NCBI GenBank assembly: GCA_023678885.1 | Contig: CM042963.1 | Coordinates: 27,655,542 to 27,719,541, forward strand | Origin: Pogostemon cablin | Taxonomy: Eukaryota > Streptophyta > Magnoliopsida > Lamiales > Lamiaceae | Length of the DNA: 64,000 bases | Reading direction: 5' to 3' | Shown here: positions 46,965 to 57,177 of the stretch, piece after piece | How the letters are laid out: every line of letters begins with the position of its first letter | How positions within the stretch are numbered: position 1 is the first letter of the stretch | Notes under the pieces: model-generated | The model's database searches: none | Seen by the model: only the letters and a program-made list of their open reading frames with translations | Told to the model about the DNA's origin: nothing | Position numbers and translations under genes: made by a program

Positions 46965-47345
46965 CGAATTGGGCTTAGAACTGTGCTGCTCGACTTCTGC
47001 TTGACCAGGATGGTATGGTCGAACAGATTCAGTTTGGTCGAGCAACCTGCTTGATTGCGTACTCTGTTCCTGGAAGTGTTGCTTGACTTCCGTTTGACCA
47101 AGATGGTTTAGTCGAGTAGATAGGTTTTGGTCGAGCAACCTACTTGATCGTGAGCTCTCGTCATACTGCTGTCGTTTGACTTCCGTTTGACTTGGGTGGT
47201 CTGGTCAAACGGTGTTGTGCAAGTCAAATGGATTGTCAAAAAACAAAGTATCATAATTCTACTTCTTTGGAAGTTGTTCGACCTCTGCTCAACCAGATGA
47301 TCTGGTCGAGCAAATCCAGTCTGGTCGAGCAACTTCTCTGCTCCC
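46965..47345 (-). repeat. AthB motif array between gag and protease
   Basis: GTCGAGC/GCTCGAC and TTTGACC/GGTCAAAC words, translated as DQT...RPDH..EVEQ-like repeats. Diverged from the AthA/AthC array in sequence but at the same place. Confidence 0.83.
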
Positions 47346-48868
47346 TTCGGTTTTACTCGCCAGCATCATCGGACCTTCATATTACATTCCCGACCTCAAT
47401 GTAATGGCATGGCAAGACTTTGGATTCTCAATACTTTGAGATAGAAACTTTCCTTTCTCAATAGTTTGAGTCAATTTGTTTACATTCCCAGCCATCTCCC
47501 CCATCAACAACGTAAGGTCTTTCACTTGTGTAGACAAATCCTTATGATTATCATCAATCTTTTTCTCTAATTTGGCCTCAAGACGGTCTACTCTTGCATC
47601 ATTCCTCGCCATGTACCTGTTCACCGTATCTTCAAAGCCAGGCTTCCCTCCTTCCAACTTTGCTCCTGGATCAACACCGATAGGAGGCTACACCGCATTA
47701 TTCAGATTGCTCCATGAAAACTCCGGCCTTATTGGTTGTTGGTAAACCCGAGGGACCACGGTTGTTGTAATTCTCCTGATAATTCTAGTTTTCTTGATTC
47801 GGGTACTAGTTCCTTGAATACTTTGACCCATGGCATAGTTTGCCTCCTCGATCTCCTCTTGGCTAGCTCTTTCATAGCCACCATCCTGCTTTTGCTGAGA
47901 CTCTAGTAACTTACTAATATTAGCCAAGCTAGAGACGATCCCATTATCTCTTCCCGACTTCACCATAGTATGCTCTACTTGCGCTCCTTTACCAAGGACA
48001 TAAGTCCCTCTCACTCTATCAGTCGGCCAATCCCTTGAATTCATCGAAATATCCTCGAAAAGCTTCTCGGCCTCAATGGGTGACTTCGCAAGTAATGCTC
48101 TATTAGAAGAAGCATCAAGTAACACTTGAGAATCGCAATCCAATCCATTGTAGAATATACTGATATATTGAGCTTTAGATAGCCCATGCTGTAGACACTT
48201 ACGAAGCATGCCCTTGAACCTGTTCCAAGCTTCATGAAACTTCTTATTACTATGGATAGCAAATTGATTGATCTCTTGCTTCATCTTGAACACCTTTAAA
48301 GGTGGCATGTATCACTCCAAGAATTTCACTTTCAACTTCTCCTATGTATCACATTCAGCAGCATCAAGATTATCGTACCAATCTCTCGCTTTTTCATTCA
48401 GCGAGAACTTAAACAATATTATCTTCCTCGCATCCTCATGAGCTCTTGCATCTTTTTGTGTACTTGCATATCTAAGGAACTTATTTAGATGTTGCTGAGG
48501 ATCTTCAACGGTTCCCCCAGAGAAGGGACTCCTTTCAACCATGGTGATAAGAGCAGGGTGTAAATTGAAATCGGCTCCGATCCCTCTTGCTCCTAACAAC
48601 CCAGCATTACCCCCTCCGTTGTTCTTAAGGACTTGACGGATGGCAAGTGTATCAGGATTCGCAGCCATGTTGACTGCCTCTACTTTCAAATTATCTTCGG
48701 TTGTAGCTTTAATCATTTGCGAATTCAGCACGTCAACTTCAACTCCTAAATCAAGAGCTTTAGTTGGATCTACTTTCTTATTCTTATTCTTATTCTTCTT
48801 CTTCTTTCTTGACGATGCTCCAATCTCCGGATTATAAGGCTTTAATGTACCTGTTTTAGATCTCCAGA
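47346..48868 (-). pseudogene. AthB gag (broken)
   Basis: Minus-strand gag aligned with AthA and AthC: RSKTGTLKPYNPEIG..., a lysine-rich run, NMAANPDTLAI, FKFSLNEKARDWYDNL, PPLKVFKMKQEINQFA, KAQYISIFYNGLDCDSQVLL and LFEDISMNSRDW. A coiled-coil-like segment (RLEAKLEKKIDDNHKDLSTQ) comes later. Stops and frame changes occur near 48305 and 47690, and the start codon seems lost. It contains the segment deleted from AthA, which confirms that the AthA gap is a deletion. Confidence 0.85.
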
Positions 48869-48947
48869 AGAGTAAGTGTTAGAAATCAAAGACAAGAATA
48901 ATATAATCTCAATTAAACTAGAAATAATAGACTAATAAATAATTTCG

Positions 48948-48966
48948 TCCCCGGCCAACGGCACCA
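48948..48966 (-). other. AthB primer-binding site (diverged)
   Basis: Minus-strand TGGTGCCGTTGGCCGGGGA, a mutated version of the tRNA-Asp-type site, six bases from the 5' LTR. Confidence 0.8.
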
Positions 48967-48972
48967 AGAACT

Positions 48973-50547
48973 TGATGGGCACTTTCTCAACACACAAAAT
49001 TAATCCTCAAGTATAAGGATATCAATTGTAGTTTTGATAGGTGACCAAGTGATTATCGTACCCAAGAGACGGATTATTGTCAGTTTTATTATGTTCTAAT
49101 TTAATAAGATTATGTTTGGCAAATTGGTTTTGAATTATCACGAAATTAAATAGCAATTGACTTAAATAGCAAATCAAATAATAAACAAGCAATAAAAAAT
49201 ACGATTGTGATCAAGTAAGAAATTAGGTAGTTCTTCGGGCATCCAGTTTTACTTATTAATTTCCTTTCCATGCATTATTGTCCGACTCTACCTTGTGGTC
49301 TATGGACGCATCACTAAACCATGCAAGTTCACCCTATAGACACAAGTAAACATGCATATGACCCGTGTGAATATCCTTAGAGCAAGAGATATATTTCACC
49401 CCCTTTCTAGGTACTATCAATATCAATTATTTCCCGTGCACTTAGTACTCTAACCCGATATGATCTCCCATTATAGGTACTATGACGTTATACTCTTTAT
49501 CCTACTTATTAACCCGAATAATATTAATTAACAAGTATCTATATAAGATATTTCTAATAAGACTTCGGAATCCCTTCACTTAGAATTATAACATGTAATC
49601 CTGCTCAGCGGTGAACGCACTCAATCAATAACCAAGATATGCATTCAGACTCTACATAACAGTTAATGATGCACAAAACGACCGTGAGTATGAATTGAAA
49701 AGGCACAATCTTATATAAAATAAACCACAAGTAGTATTGTACGGAGTTTACACATGGAAATTCAATTAACTTATAAAACTTTCATAACCCTAGAACTACT
49801 AGAGTGGTTCTAGCCCATGATTGATCTAGGAACAATGATGGTTGTTTGGTATGATCATACTTGACGCGCCAGACGAACCTCTCTTCATGACCCCGTCGGA
49901 TGATGGTAGAGTTTCGGTGGTAGTTGGATGATGAATGATGTGATCCCCCTATTCTCCTGCGAAAGCTCTTCTTTTATACTGGTGGAACTTCCTTACGGGC
50001 TTAGGATGGGCTTTTGCTTGAAGAACACGTCAAATTTGGTAAAAGACATCCGAAATTACCATAAATAGAAATAGCGAAAATCCGTTCGACCAAGTCTGGA
50101 CTGGTCGAGCAAGGCCTCCAACTCGAGCAATGGTCGAACAAGCTCTCTGTAAGTTTTTGTATATTTTGTTCAACTTTTCTCATCTGCTCGACCAAGATGA
50201 TTCTGGTTGAGCAACCTCTCCAAGTCGAGCAACCTCTCCAAGTCGAGCAAGCTCTCTAGACGAATCTGCGTATTCTGCTCGACTTGGCCACCTTGTTTGA
50301 CCAAAGTGATAATGGTCGAACAAGGTCTTGAGGTCGAACGGCCTTCGAAAATCGCTGCAAAAATTATGTCTTCTAATTCCAAGCCCTTTTCTAACTGTTT
50401 TCCTGTACAAATATGCTCAAAAAGCCCTTGTACCCTCCGATTCATGGCTTTTCCATAAACATACCGATTTGTCTCAATAAAAGACTCAATCGTACTCAAT
50501 TTCCACGCAAATCAGAATCCAAAAGACGTGAATTTACACTCTCGTCA
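48973..50547 (-). repeat. AthB 5' LTR
   Basis: 1575 bp, TG...CA on the minus strand. Motif cluster at 50085-50340, TATAAAAG at 49971-49978. Flanked on the right by ATTAC (50548-50552). Confidence 0.92.
50085..50340 (-). repeat. AthB 5' LTR palindromic motif cluster
   Basis: TTGCTCGACC/GGTCGAGCAA-type words, equivalent to 12065-12335. It includes a local duplication of a 19 bp unit (CAACCTCTCCAAGTCGAG) near 50213-50250. Confidence 0.85.
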
Positions 50548-51856
50548 ATTACCTATAAAAAACTATCATATTATTGTATTATGGTAGTTGAATTGATTAA
50601 TGATAAAAGTTATTTTTTCCTTACCTCATTTACGGTATTCTTTTTTTTTAAGTAAAAGAAAAGCATTAATTGAATCTTGAGTGATGATTGATAATCCTTC
50701 CTATCCTCCTCCCATCCAAAATTAAATTAAAACAGAATATTAAAAAGTTTTTATAAATTACTCATTATCCAAGATGCAGCATATCCAGGAGATCATTTCT
50801 AAATACGGCATACGGCACCACCACATTATTTCACATTCGGCATCCAACACCACAAAATTATACAAAAAACTACTGGAACTCTTTCTATCGACCAGAACCT
50901 ACTACTTTGGACCATCACTCAAAACTCATAAATTGACTTTGATGAATCCTTCACCAGTATTTCGAGGCTCACCAATCGCAACAAGTCGATCACCACATGT
51001 TCTAAATGCTAAACCCCATCCGAAACAAAATCAGATCGTTCGGGCAACCTTCCTACTGAAGCCCACTCCTTAGTCTTCTTATTATACTTCTTGATCTCAA
51101 AATATATGTAATCTGCAGCGTATAATTTATTATTTACAAAACCAATTAGTGTTGGAGCTAAAATGTAGCAGGTGGTTCATTATCCCTTGGTGCACCAGCG
51201 CGCACCGAGGACATGTTCGGCATTTTTGTTAAAGTTTGAGTCTCCCAGTTAAATTCCTCACCACATGTGAGAAGCTTTGACTAAGCTCCAATGATCCATC
51301 CAACGACATACAATTTTCCATCCATGAAGACCTAGAACTCATTTTTCTTGATTTGTTCACGCTAGGTATTGTGGTCCACATCTTCAATTCGGAGTTATAT
51401 AACTCGGCTGAGCTGAGGATGTTACCGTATGTGTCTTACCCCTGGCCACTATAGCGATCTGCCCTTGTAAAAATAAATCACATGAGACATGAGATCCCTC
51501 CCAAAAATAAGAAGTTCACTTCTAACAGCCAAAGATTTCTTATCATAATAAGCTCTCAAGCACTTGAGGAATAGAGTTATCTCTACCAAAGGCATTAATC
51601 AACAAACTTCTATCGGAGTTATCAACAACTAGACTCCGGGTGTCTTTCTGAAAGTAACTTCTTTTACGGTAATCTTATGAATCAACGTACTTGAGTTATC
51701 TATTTTTCGATATTCTTCTGTAATTATCGGATTATAGAGTTTGTTCTACGTATATTTATCTTAAATACGCTCTTGTTGCATCAAATGGTAATTAGAGTCA
51801 AATTTTCGATGTTGCATCAGAGATTACAAGTTGGTTTTGTACTGATCCTCTATGCC
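50548..51856. repeat. 2 kb tandem repeat, unit B, right part
   Basis: Resumes at ATTAC exactly where 2844 stopped, matching unit A from 863 onward (ctataaaaaa...). It carries the kelch pseudogene copy B. Confidence 0.85.
50773..51660 (-). pseudogene. F-box/kelch-repeat protein pseudogene, copy B (SKIP11-like)
   Basis: Second copy of the pseudogene in unit A, less deleted. Minus-strand pieces are the F-box start (NAFGRDNSI), SELLIFGRDLMSHVIYF, IAIVARGKTHTYGNILSSAE then LYNSELKMWTTIPSVNKSRK, and a C-terminal part ending near a YNFVVL-like segment at about 50860. It retains the ILSSAELYNSE kelch segment missing from copy A. Frame changes and stops are frequent. The shared deletion after the F-box start suggests the parent unit was already a pseudogene before duplication. 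Confidence 0.7.
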
Positions 51857-52313
51857 TTGACGATAAAATAAGATAGATGTTTACTCAAACATTAATTCTT
51901 ACAAGAATATCGTAGGAGTAGATGAAAATGCGATTAAGAGTGATAATCCATTGATTCAAATTGAATCCCATAAGAATACAAATAAAACAGGATAGAAGGG
52001 AATAACTCAATTTTTATAATGATATAAATATAGATGCGTCATAAATTAAAAAATATATTTATTTATTTGTAAATAAATTTTAATTAATCATAATTTACAA
52101 AATAAAAAAATAAATAAAAAAAATGTGATTCCCTTATACGTGGGAATACACAATACCTTGGGGGTGGGGAGGAATCACTACTCCTTATTTTAAGGAATAG
52201 TGATTTCAATTGGAATAGGAATTTCATCCCCACTAATTATACCAATTATGAGATTGTCAATTAAATAAGGAATGATAATTACATTCCTATTTGATTCCAT
52301 TATATCAATCATT
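51857..52313. repeat. 2 kb tandem repeat, unit C (truncated)
   Basis: Third copy of the unit start (gacgataaaataagatagatg), including the hairpin element (about 52171-52273). It ends abruptly at 52313, where a copia fragment begins. Confidence 0.8.
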
Positions 52314-53414
52314 GATGACCTTTTAGTTTTGCAATGTGAGGTTGTTCTCCTTATCAGTCCATTTAATCTTGTTCTTGAGAATGGTATCTTCATCTTTGTC
52401 TTCAATCTAGGTAGCGTCCATCCGAACAGAATAGTTTTTCAGGCATGTTCACTAAGAGTTTTGACGTAACTCATCATCTGGTTTTTCCATGAGGCATAGT
52501 TGGTTCCATCAAGTATTGGAGGACGAGTGATCGATCTAATGGAATAATCCATAGAGACACAATTATCAACACCAGAAAAAATACTTGGTACCGTCATGTG
52601 TTGGCTCTTATGCTAATTTATGGGGTGTGGGGTGCAGTGTGTTTGTGATAATGATGTTATCCTAAGTGTTGTTGACACTACGTACAACACTAGCTTATAT
52701 CAGAATATGAACTCATGCAGATTGTAACAAGTTTAAATAGCGAAATACTTGAACATATGAATTACTCAATCTTTCCACAAACTAACGTGTGTGGTGCCCT
52801 CATGGCATAAATATTGCCATCTTGGAAAAAGTGAGTATAAAACAGATTTTCAAGAAAGAAATAATCTTTCGATTCTCGAATACAAAATCAAATATATGCG
52901 ATCCAAACAAGTTCCCAAATAGCAAACTTAGACTATATGATATGAGCTTACTTCAACCATACATTTTCACTATTTGTGAACAATAAATATAAGACATATG
53001 GGATAATAATACACACTAAGTGTGACAACACTTGTGAAAATATTGGTGTCTTTCTACTTTGCAAGGGGGGATTTTTCCTCTCACTTGCTTCAAATGTCCA
53101 ACAGTCCTCTATATAGAAATGAGATACTACTGGAGTTCGCTCCAGTTAAAGGAGTGGTCTAGAGGAGAGGGACACTCCATGACTTAGAAAATAACTACCC
53201 ACTAACTTGGGTAAAACTGCCTCTAGATGCTTTCTTGGTGTGTTGACTTGTTCAACTCTTTGACCAACTTCCACTTTATCCTAAAAAGTTAAGTAACCAT
53301 TACGCACCTATAGAAATATCAAACACAATATAAATTCGAATACTAAAACTGTTAACGATTAGAAATTGGTTGGGGATTGGTGTGATTCTTGGTGTCATGA
53401 CACTGGTTTCAACA
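52314..53414 (-). mobile_element. Cop2: truncated copia element (gag start plus 5' LTR)
   Basis: On the minus strand, 52314-52610 encodes a copia-type Gag start (RPPILDGTNYASWKNQMMSY, then KTILFGWT) broken by a stop. Upstream is a mutated Met-tRNA primer site (TTAGCATAAGAGCC, near 52600-52620). A putative LTR follows (about 52621-53414), starting TGTTGAAACCAG and containing a TATA-like CTATATAGAGG near 53110. The rest of the element is missing, so no target-site duplication can be checked. LTR boundaries are inferred. Confidence 0.55.
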
Positions 53415-53893
53415 CTCACATCAACATATATAATTATATAAAAATATGTTAAATGAATTATCAAGCTAATCTTAAGAAACTTTTGGCTGAAAAGGTTTGG
53501 GCCAATAAGCCCATTATTTAAATTGACTTCAAAAGTTGGCTTTGATCATAATTTTCAGGGCTAAAATGAACCAATTTTTTCAGCCACAATTCTCAACATC
53601 CCTGTATATATAAAATATTAGAATAACTGCTTTAAAAGTTAAATTTCAAAGCTAAAATTAAACGACGTTTGACTTTGGGAATAATCTTACTTTCTAAGTC
53701 CAAAAGCAAACATGACTGAACGAGTGAACATGTAATCAGTGGCAGACCCAAAATTTTATATTTGGGGGGTATGAATGAAATTATTAAAGTCATATGAGTC
53801 ATGTAAAGTGCAAGACATATCTTTTAAAATTTAATGTAAGAAAATTAATGACATACTTTTTAACTAAATACATGATTGAATAAGCATCTCAAG

Positions 53894-53983
<90 letters not shown>

Positions 53984-54338
53984 TCCTATATTAATTCATA
54001 ATTGAATGAACAATTTAAAATATTTTGTGCAAATGAATTACGAACTTATTAAATATACTGTGATTAGAAAAGAGTATAGAGAAATATTTGTGTTAGACAA
54101 TCTCCCGTAAGGAGTAAGCACTTCTGTAAGACGGATAAGAAATGATAACATTACTTAATTAATGAAAATTAATAATGATGCAATAAACTATTTTATAAAT
54201 AATTTATAGTATAAATAAAATTTGACAATATTTTTTTAAAAAAATGATAACATCTTTTATAAAAAATAATTAATTAAAAACATATTAAATGGTCCCATCG
54301 TGAGACGATTTCACGCAATAGTACCTCTAAAATTAATA

Positions 54339-54543
54339 CTCCCTCCGTTCTTCGCAAAGGTATTCATTTGCTTTTTCCACGTAGATTAAGGAGTGTTATT
54401 ATTTTATATAAAGTTGGTAGTTGTATTAGTTGTGAGTGATGGGTCATGTTTGTACCTTTTTACTAAAAAAAGAAAAAATTAATACTTTAAGATTGGACGG
54501 ACCAAAATGACAAAATGAATAACTTTGTGATGGATAGAGGTAG
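54339..54543. mobile_element. Stowaway-like MITE 1
   Basis: Terminal CTCCCTCCGTTC (54339) and GGATAGAGGTAG (ending 54543) are imperfect inverted ends flanked by TA. These are the ends and target preference of Stowaway (Tc1/mariner) MITEs. Its left half is repeated in copy 2 (from about 55504), where it is cut near 55640 by an AT array. Confidence 0.7.
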
Positions 54544-54594
54544 TATTATAACTATAAATTTTAATGGTTATAATATTATTTTATATATATATAT

Positions 54595-54648
54595 AAGGGC
54601 AGACCCAATGAGGTTCATGAGGATACAGTGGTATCCAAAAATGAAAAT

Positions 54649-54652
<4 letters not shown>
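54595..54652. repeat. 58 bp inverted repeat, left arm
   Basis: AAGGGCAGACCCAATGAGG... runs into a long AT array (54653-54724). Its exact reverse complement lies at 55741-55798. Confidence 0.9.
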
Positions 54653-54727
<75 letters not shown>

Positions 54728-54734
54728 GGGTATG

Positions 54735-55640
54735 GGCCAATAAGCCCATTATTTAAATAGACTTCAAAATTTTGGCTTTGATCATAATTTTCAACTCTAA
54801 AATGAATCAATTTTTCCAGCCACAATTCTCAACATCCCTGTATATATAAAATATTAGAATAACGACTTTAAAAGTTAAATTTCAAAACAAAAATTAAACG
54901 ACGTTTGACTTTGGGAATAATCTTACTTTCTAAGTCCGAAAGCAAACATGATTGAACGAGTGAACATGTAATCAGTGGCAGACCCAAAATTTTATATTTG
55001 GAGGGTATGAAATTATTAAAGTCATATGAGTCATGTAAAGTGCAAGACACAGCTTTTAAAATTTAATGTAAGAAAATTAATGACATACTTTTTAACTAAA
55101 TACATGATTGAATAAGCATCTCAAGATATATATATATATATATATGCGTCCTATATTAATTCATAATTGAATGAACAATTTAAAATATTTTGTGCAAATG
55201 AATTACGAACTTATTAAATGTACTGTGATTAGAAAAGAGTATAGACAAATATTTGTGTTAGACAATCTCCCGTAAGGAGTAAGCACTTCTGTAAGACGGA
55301 TAAGAAATGATAACATTACTTAATTAATGAAAAGTAATAATGATGCAATAAACTATTTTATAAACAATTTATAGTATAAATAAAATGTGACAATATTTTT
55401 TTAAAAAAATGATAACATCTTTTATAAAAAATAATTAATTAAAAACATATTAAATGGTCCCATCGTGAGACGATTTCACGCAATAGTACCTCTAAAATTA
55501 ATACTCCCTCCGTTCTTCGCAAAGGTATTCATTTGCTTTTTCCACGTAGATTAAGGAGTGTTATTATTTTATATAAAGTGAATAGTTGTATTAGTTGTGA
55601 GTGATGAGTCATGTGTGTACCTTTTTACTAAAAAAAGAGA
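54735..55640. repeat. 1.2 kb tandem duplication, copy 2
   Basis: Repeats 53500-54480 with few changes. The internal AT microsatellite is much shorter here (about 55126-55145) than in copy 1. Confidence 0.85.
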
Positions 55641-55650
55641 AAATGAAAAT

Positions 55651-55744
<94 letters not shown>

Positions 55745-55754
55745 ATTTTCATTT
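55641..55754. repeat. 114 bp AT palindrome
   Basis: Arms AAATGAAAATATCA (55641-55654) and TGATATTTTCATTT (55741-55754) enclose about 86 bp of alternating AT. The whole stretch is self-complementary and could extrude as a cruciform. Confidence 0.9.
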
Positions 55755-55798
55755 TTGGATACCACTGTATCCTCATGAACCTCATTGGGTCTGCCCTT
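55741..55798. repeat. 58 bp inverted repeat, right arm
   Basis: Perfect reverse complement of 54595-54652, read by eye across all 58 bases. Confidence 0.9.
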
Positions 55799-56127
55799 TT
55801 CTATAATAGAAATACAATATCTCATGTAGAACATAGATATTGATTCCCGTAACAATAAAAACACTCCTTTTCTACCTCAAATAAATTACTTACTATTTTT
55901 GTTTTTCAATAAACAAATCACACCTCATATAAAAAATAGTAATAAAATAACAATTCCACAACACACTTTAATTTTAAAATTATTACGTCTTTATAACTCA
56001 CAAACTTGCCTTATAATTTACTATTATATGGAGTATTATTGGAGTATTATCTAAAAATATCAAATTACACCTAAATACAAGTCAAGAAGCAACTTTTCTA
56101 AAACTATGGATCTACCATAACTATGAA
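55799..56127. other. Intergenic AT-rich sequence
   Basis: No gene or recognisable element seen. Confidence 0.5.
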
Positions 56128-56383
56128 CTCCCTCCGTCCCACCACAAGAAGTGCATTTTGTCATTTTCGTTCGTCCCAACACAAGAGGTGCATTTCCCTT
56201 TTTAATAAATGGGACTCATACAAAATAATTAATAAATCTCCATGGAACCCAGACACCACACTAATACATCTACCCACTACACATTAATATATTATTTTTC
56301 TCACCTCATCTACTCATTAAATATTATATCCCTTAATCTACGTGCAAAAAAAAAGCGCCACTCTTATATTGGAACGGAGGGAG
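56128..56383. mobile_element. Stowaway-like MITE 2
   Basis: Ends CTCCCTCCGTCCC and GGAACGGAGGGAG are inverted. A second CGTCCCAACACAAGAGGTGCATTT word repeats part of the left end internally. TA is present on the right; the left flank is AA. Confidence 0.75.
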
Positions 56384-56541
56384 TACTTTTTTATGGGATG
56401 CACATGTAACCAATTCATTTCATCATTTACTATAACTATGAAATTTTTTATGGGATTGGACAAAGTTATTTTTTTTGCGTGATAGAAACAAGTACCCATA
56501 TGTAACCAATTCATTTCATCATTTTGATTACTCCACAAATA

Positions 56542-56764
56542 CTCCCTCAGTCCCATTCAAAAGGATCTTTTTTTTCATTTTAGTCGTCTCATCCAAAGAG
56601 TCCCCTTTCCTTTTCTACACACATGGGATACACACACCCTCTCTAATACAATTAAAATATGAAACTCACACTCTCACTAATACAACTACCAACTATACAT
56701 TAAATAATAATACCCTTAATCTACGGTAAAAAAAAGTAAAAGCCCTTGTTATGCACGGAGGTAG
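56542..56764. mobile_element. Stowaway-like MITE 3
   Basis: Starts CTCCCTCAGTCCCATTC and ends GCACGGAGGTAG, flanked by TA on both sides (56540-56541, 56765-56766). Confidence 0.72.
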
Positions 56765-56767
56765 TAA

Positions 56768-56823
56768 GTGTAAGCTTACTGTAAGCTTATGGAGCAAGTG
56801 TAAGCTTACTATAAGCTTATCTG
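56768..56823. repeat. Two-copy palindromic tandem repeat
   Basis: GTGTAAGCTTACTGTAAGC is repeated about 31 bases later as GTGTAAGCTTACTATAAGC. Each copy contains the palindrome GTAAGCTTAC. Confidence 0.7.
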
Positions 56824-57177
56824 TCGTAATTGAGGATCCTACAATCATAATAACATTAAAAATTTTAAAATATTACACTTTGTCTTCCAATTCAAATTAA
56901 AATTTACGGGATAAAAAAATAAAAGTATCCAAAAGAAAACATACTACAACTGAAGGAGTTTATAAAACGTTGATTTACATTTTCCAACAAATTCGCGTGA
57001 ATGTACATACTGCACAATTTGGTGCAACGTGGCATCAAACAGCCAAGAATACAAAAAAAAAAAAAAATTAAAACAGGGAGATTGTATTTACGTGGTTGAG
57101 GGACAATTTGGAAGTGTTGAAACAGTTGTTCAAAGCAATGACAATGAGTGAAAAATGATGCTTTTTTTCTGTCCGCA
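56824..57177. other. Probable 3' flank and 3' UTR of the kinase gene
   Basis: Lies downstream of the kinase stop codon (minus strand). AT-rich with an A-run near 57052-57067. No separate gene seen. Confidence 0.45.

Larger units (their letters stand above)
2845..50547 (-). mobile_element. AthB: old Athila-type Ty3/gypsy LTR retrotransposon, host of three nested insertions
   Basis: TG...CA-bounded LTRs lie at 2845-12526 (3' LTR, split by Cop1) and 48973-50547 (5' LTR). The target-site duplication is ATTAC (2840-2844 and 50548-50552). Removing Cop1, AthA, AthC and their duplicated target sites leaves about 13.75 kb. Read on the minus strand, the order is 5' LTR, tRNA-Asp-type primer site, gag, motif-rich linker, protease, RT, RNase H, integrase, a second motif cluster, Athila ORF1/env-like frame, 3' UTR, polypurine tract and 3' LTR. 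Coding parts carry many stops and frameshifts. The two LTRs differ visibly from each other and strongly from those of AthA and AthC. AthB is therefore the oldest layer and belongs to a sister subfamily. Confidence 0.93.
53499..54733. repeat. 1.2 kb tandem duplication, copy 1
   Basis: Starts GGCCAATAAGCCCATTATTTA and is repeated from 54735, a period of 1235 bp. It contains a long AT microsatellite (about 53898-53980) and a Stowaway-like MITE (54339-54543). No coding sequence is seen; short frames across the AT runs are artefacts. Confidence 0.85.

Noticed and set aside
54515..55864. Open frames rich in Tyr-Ile repeats
   Set aside because: They are translations of AT microsatellites, open on both strands and in several frames.
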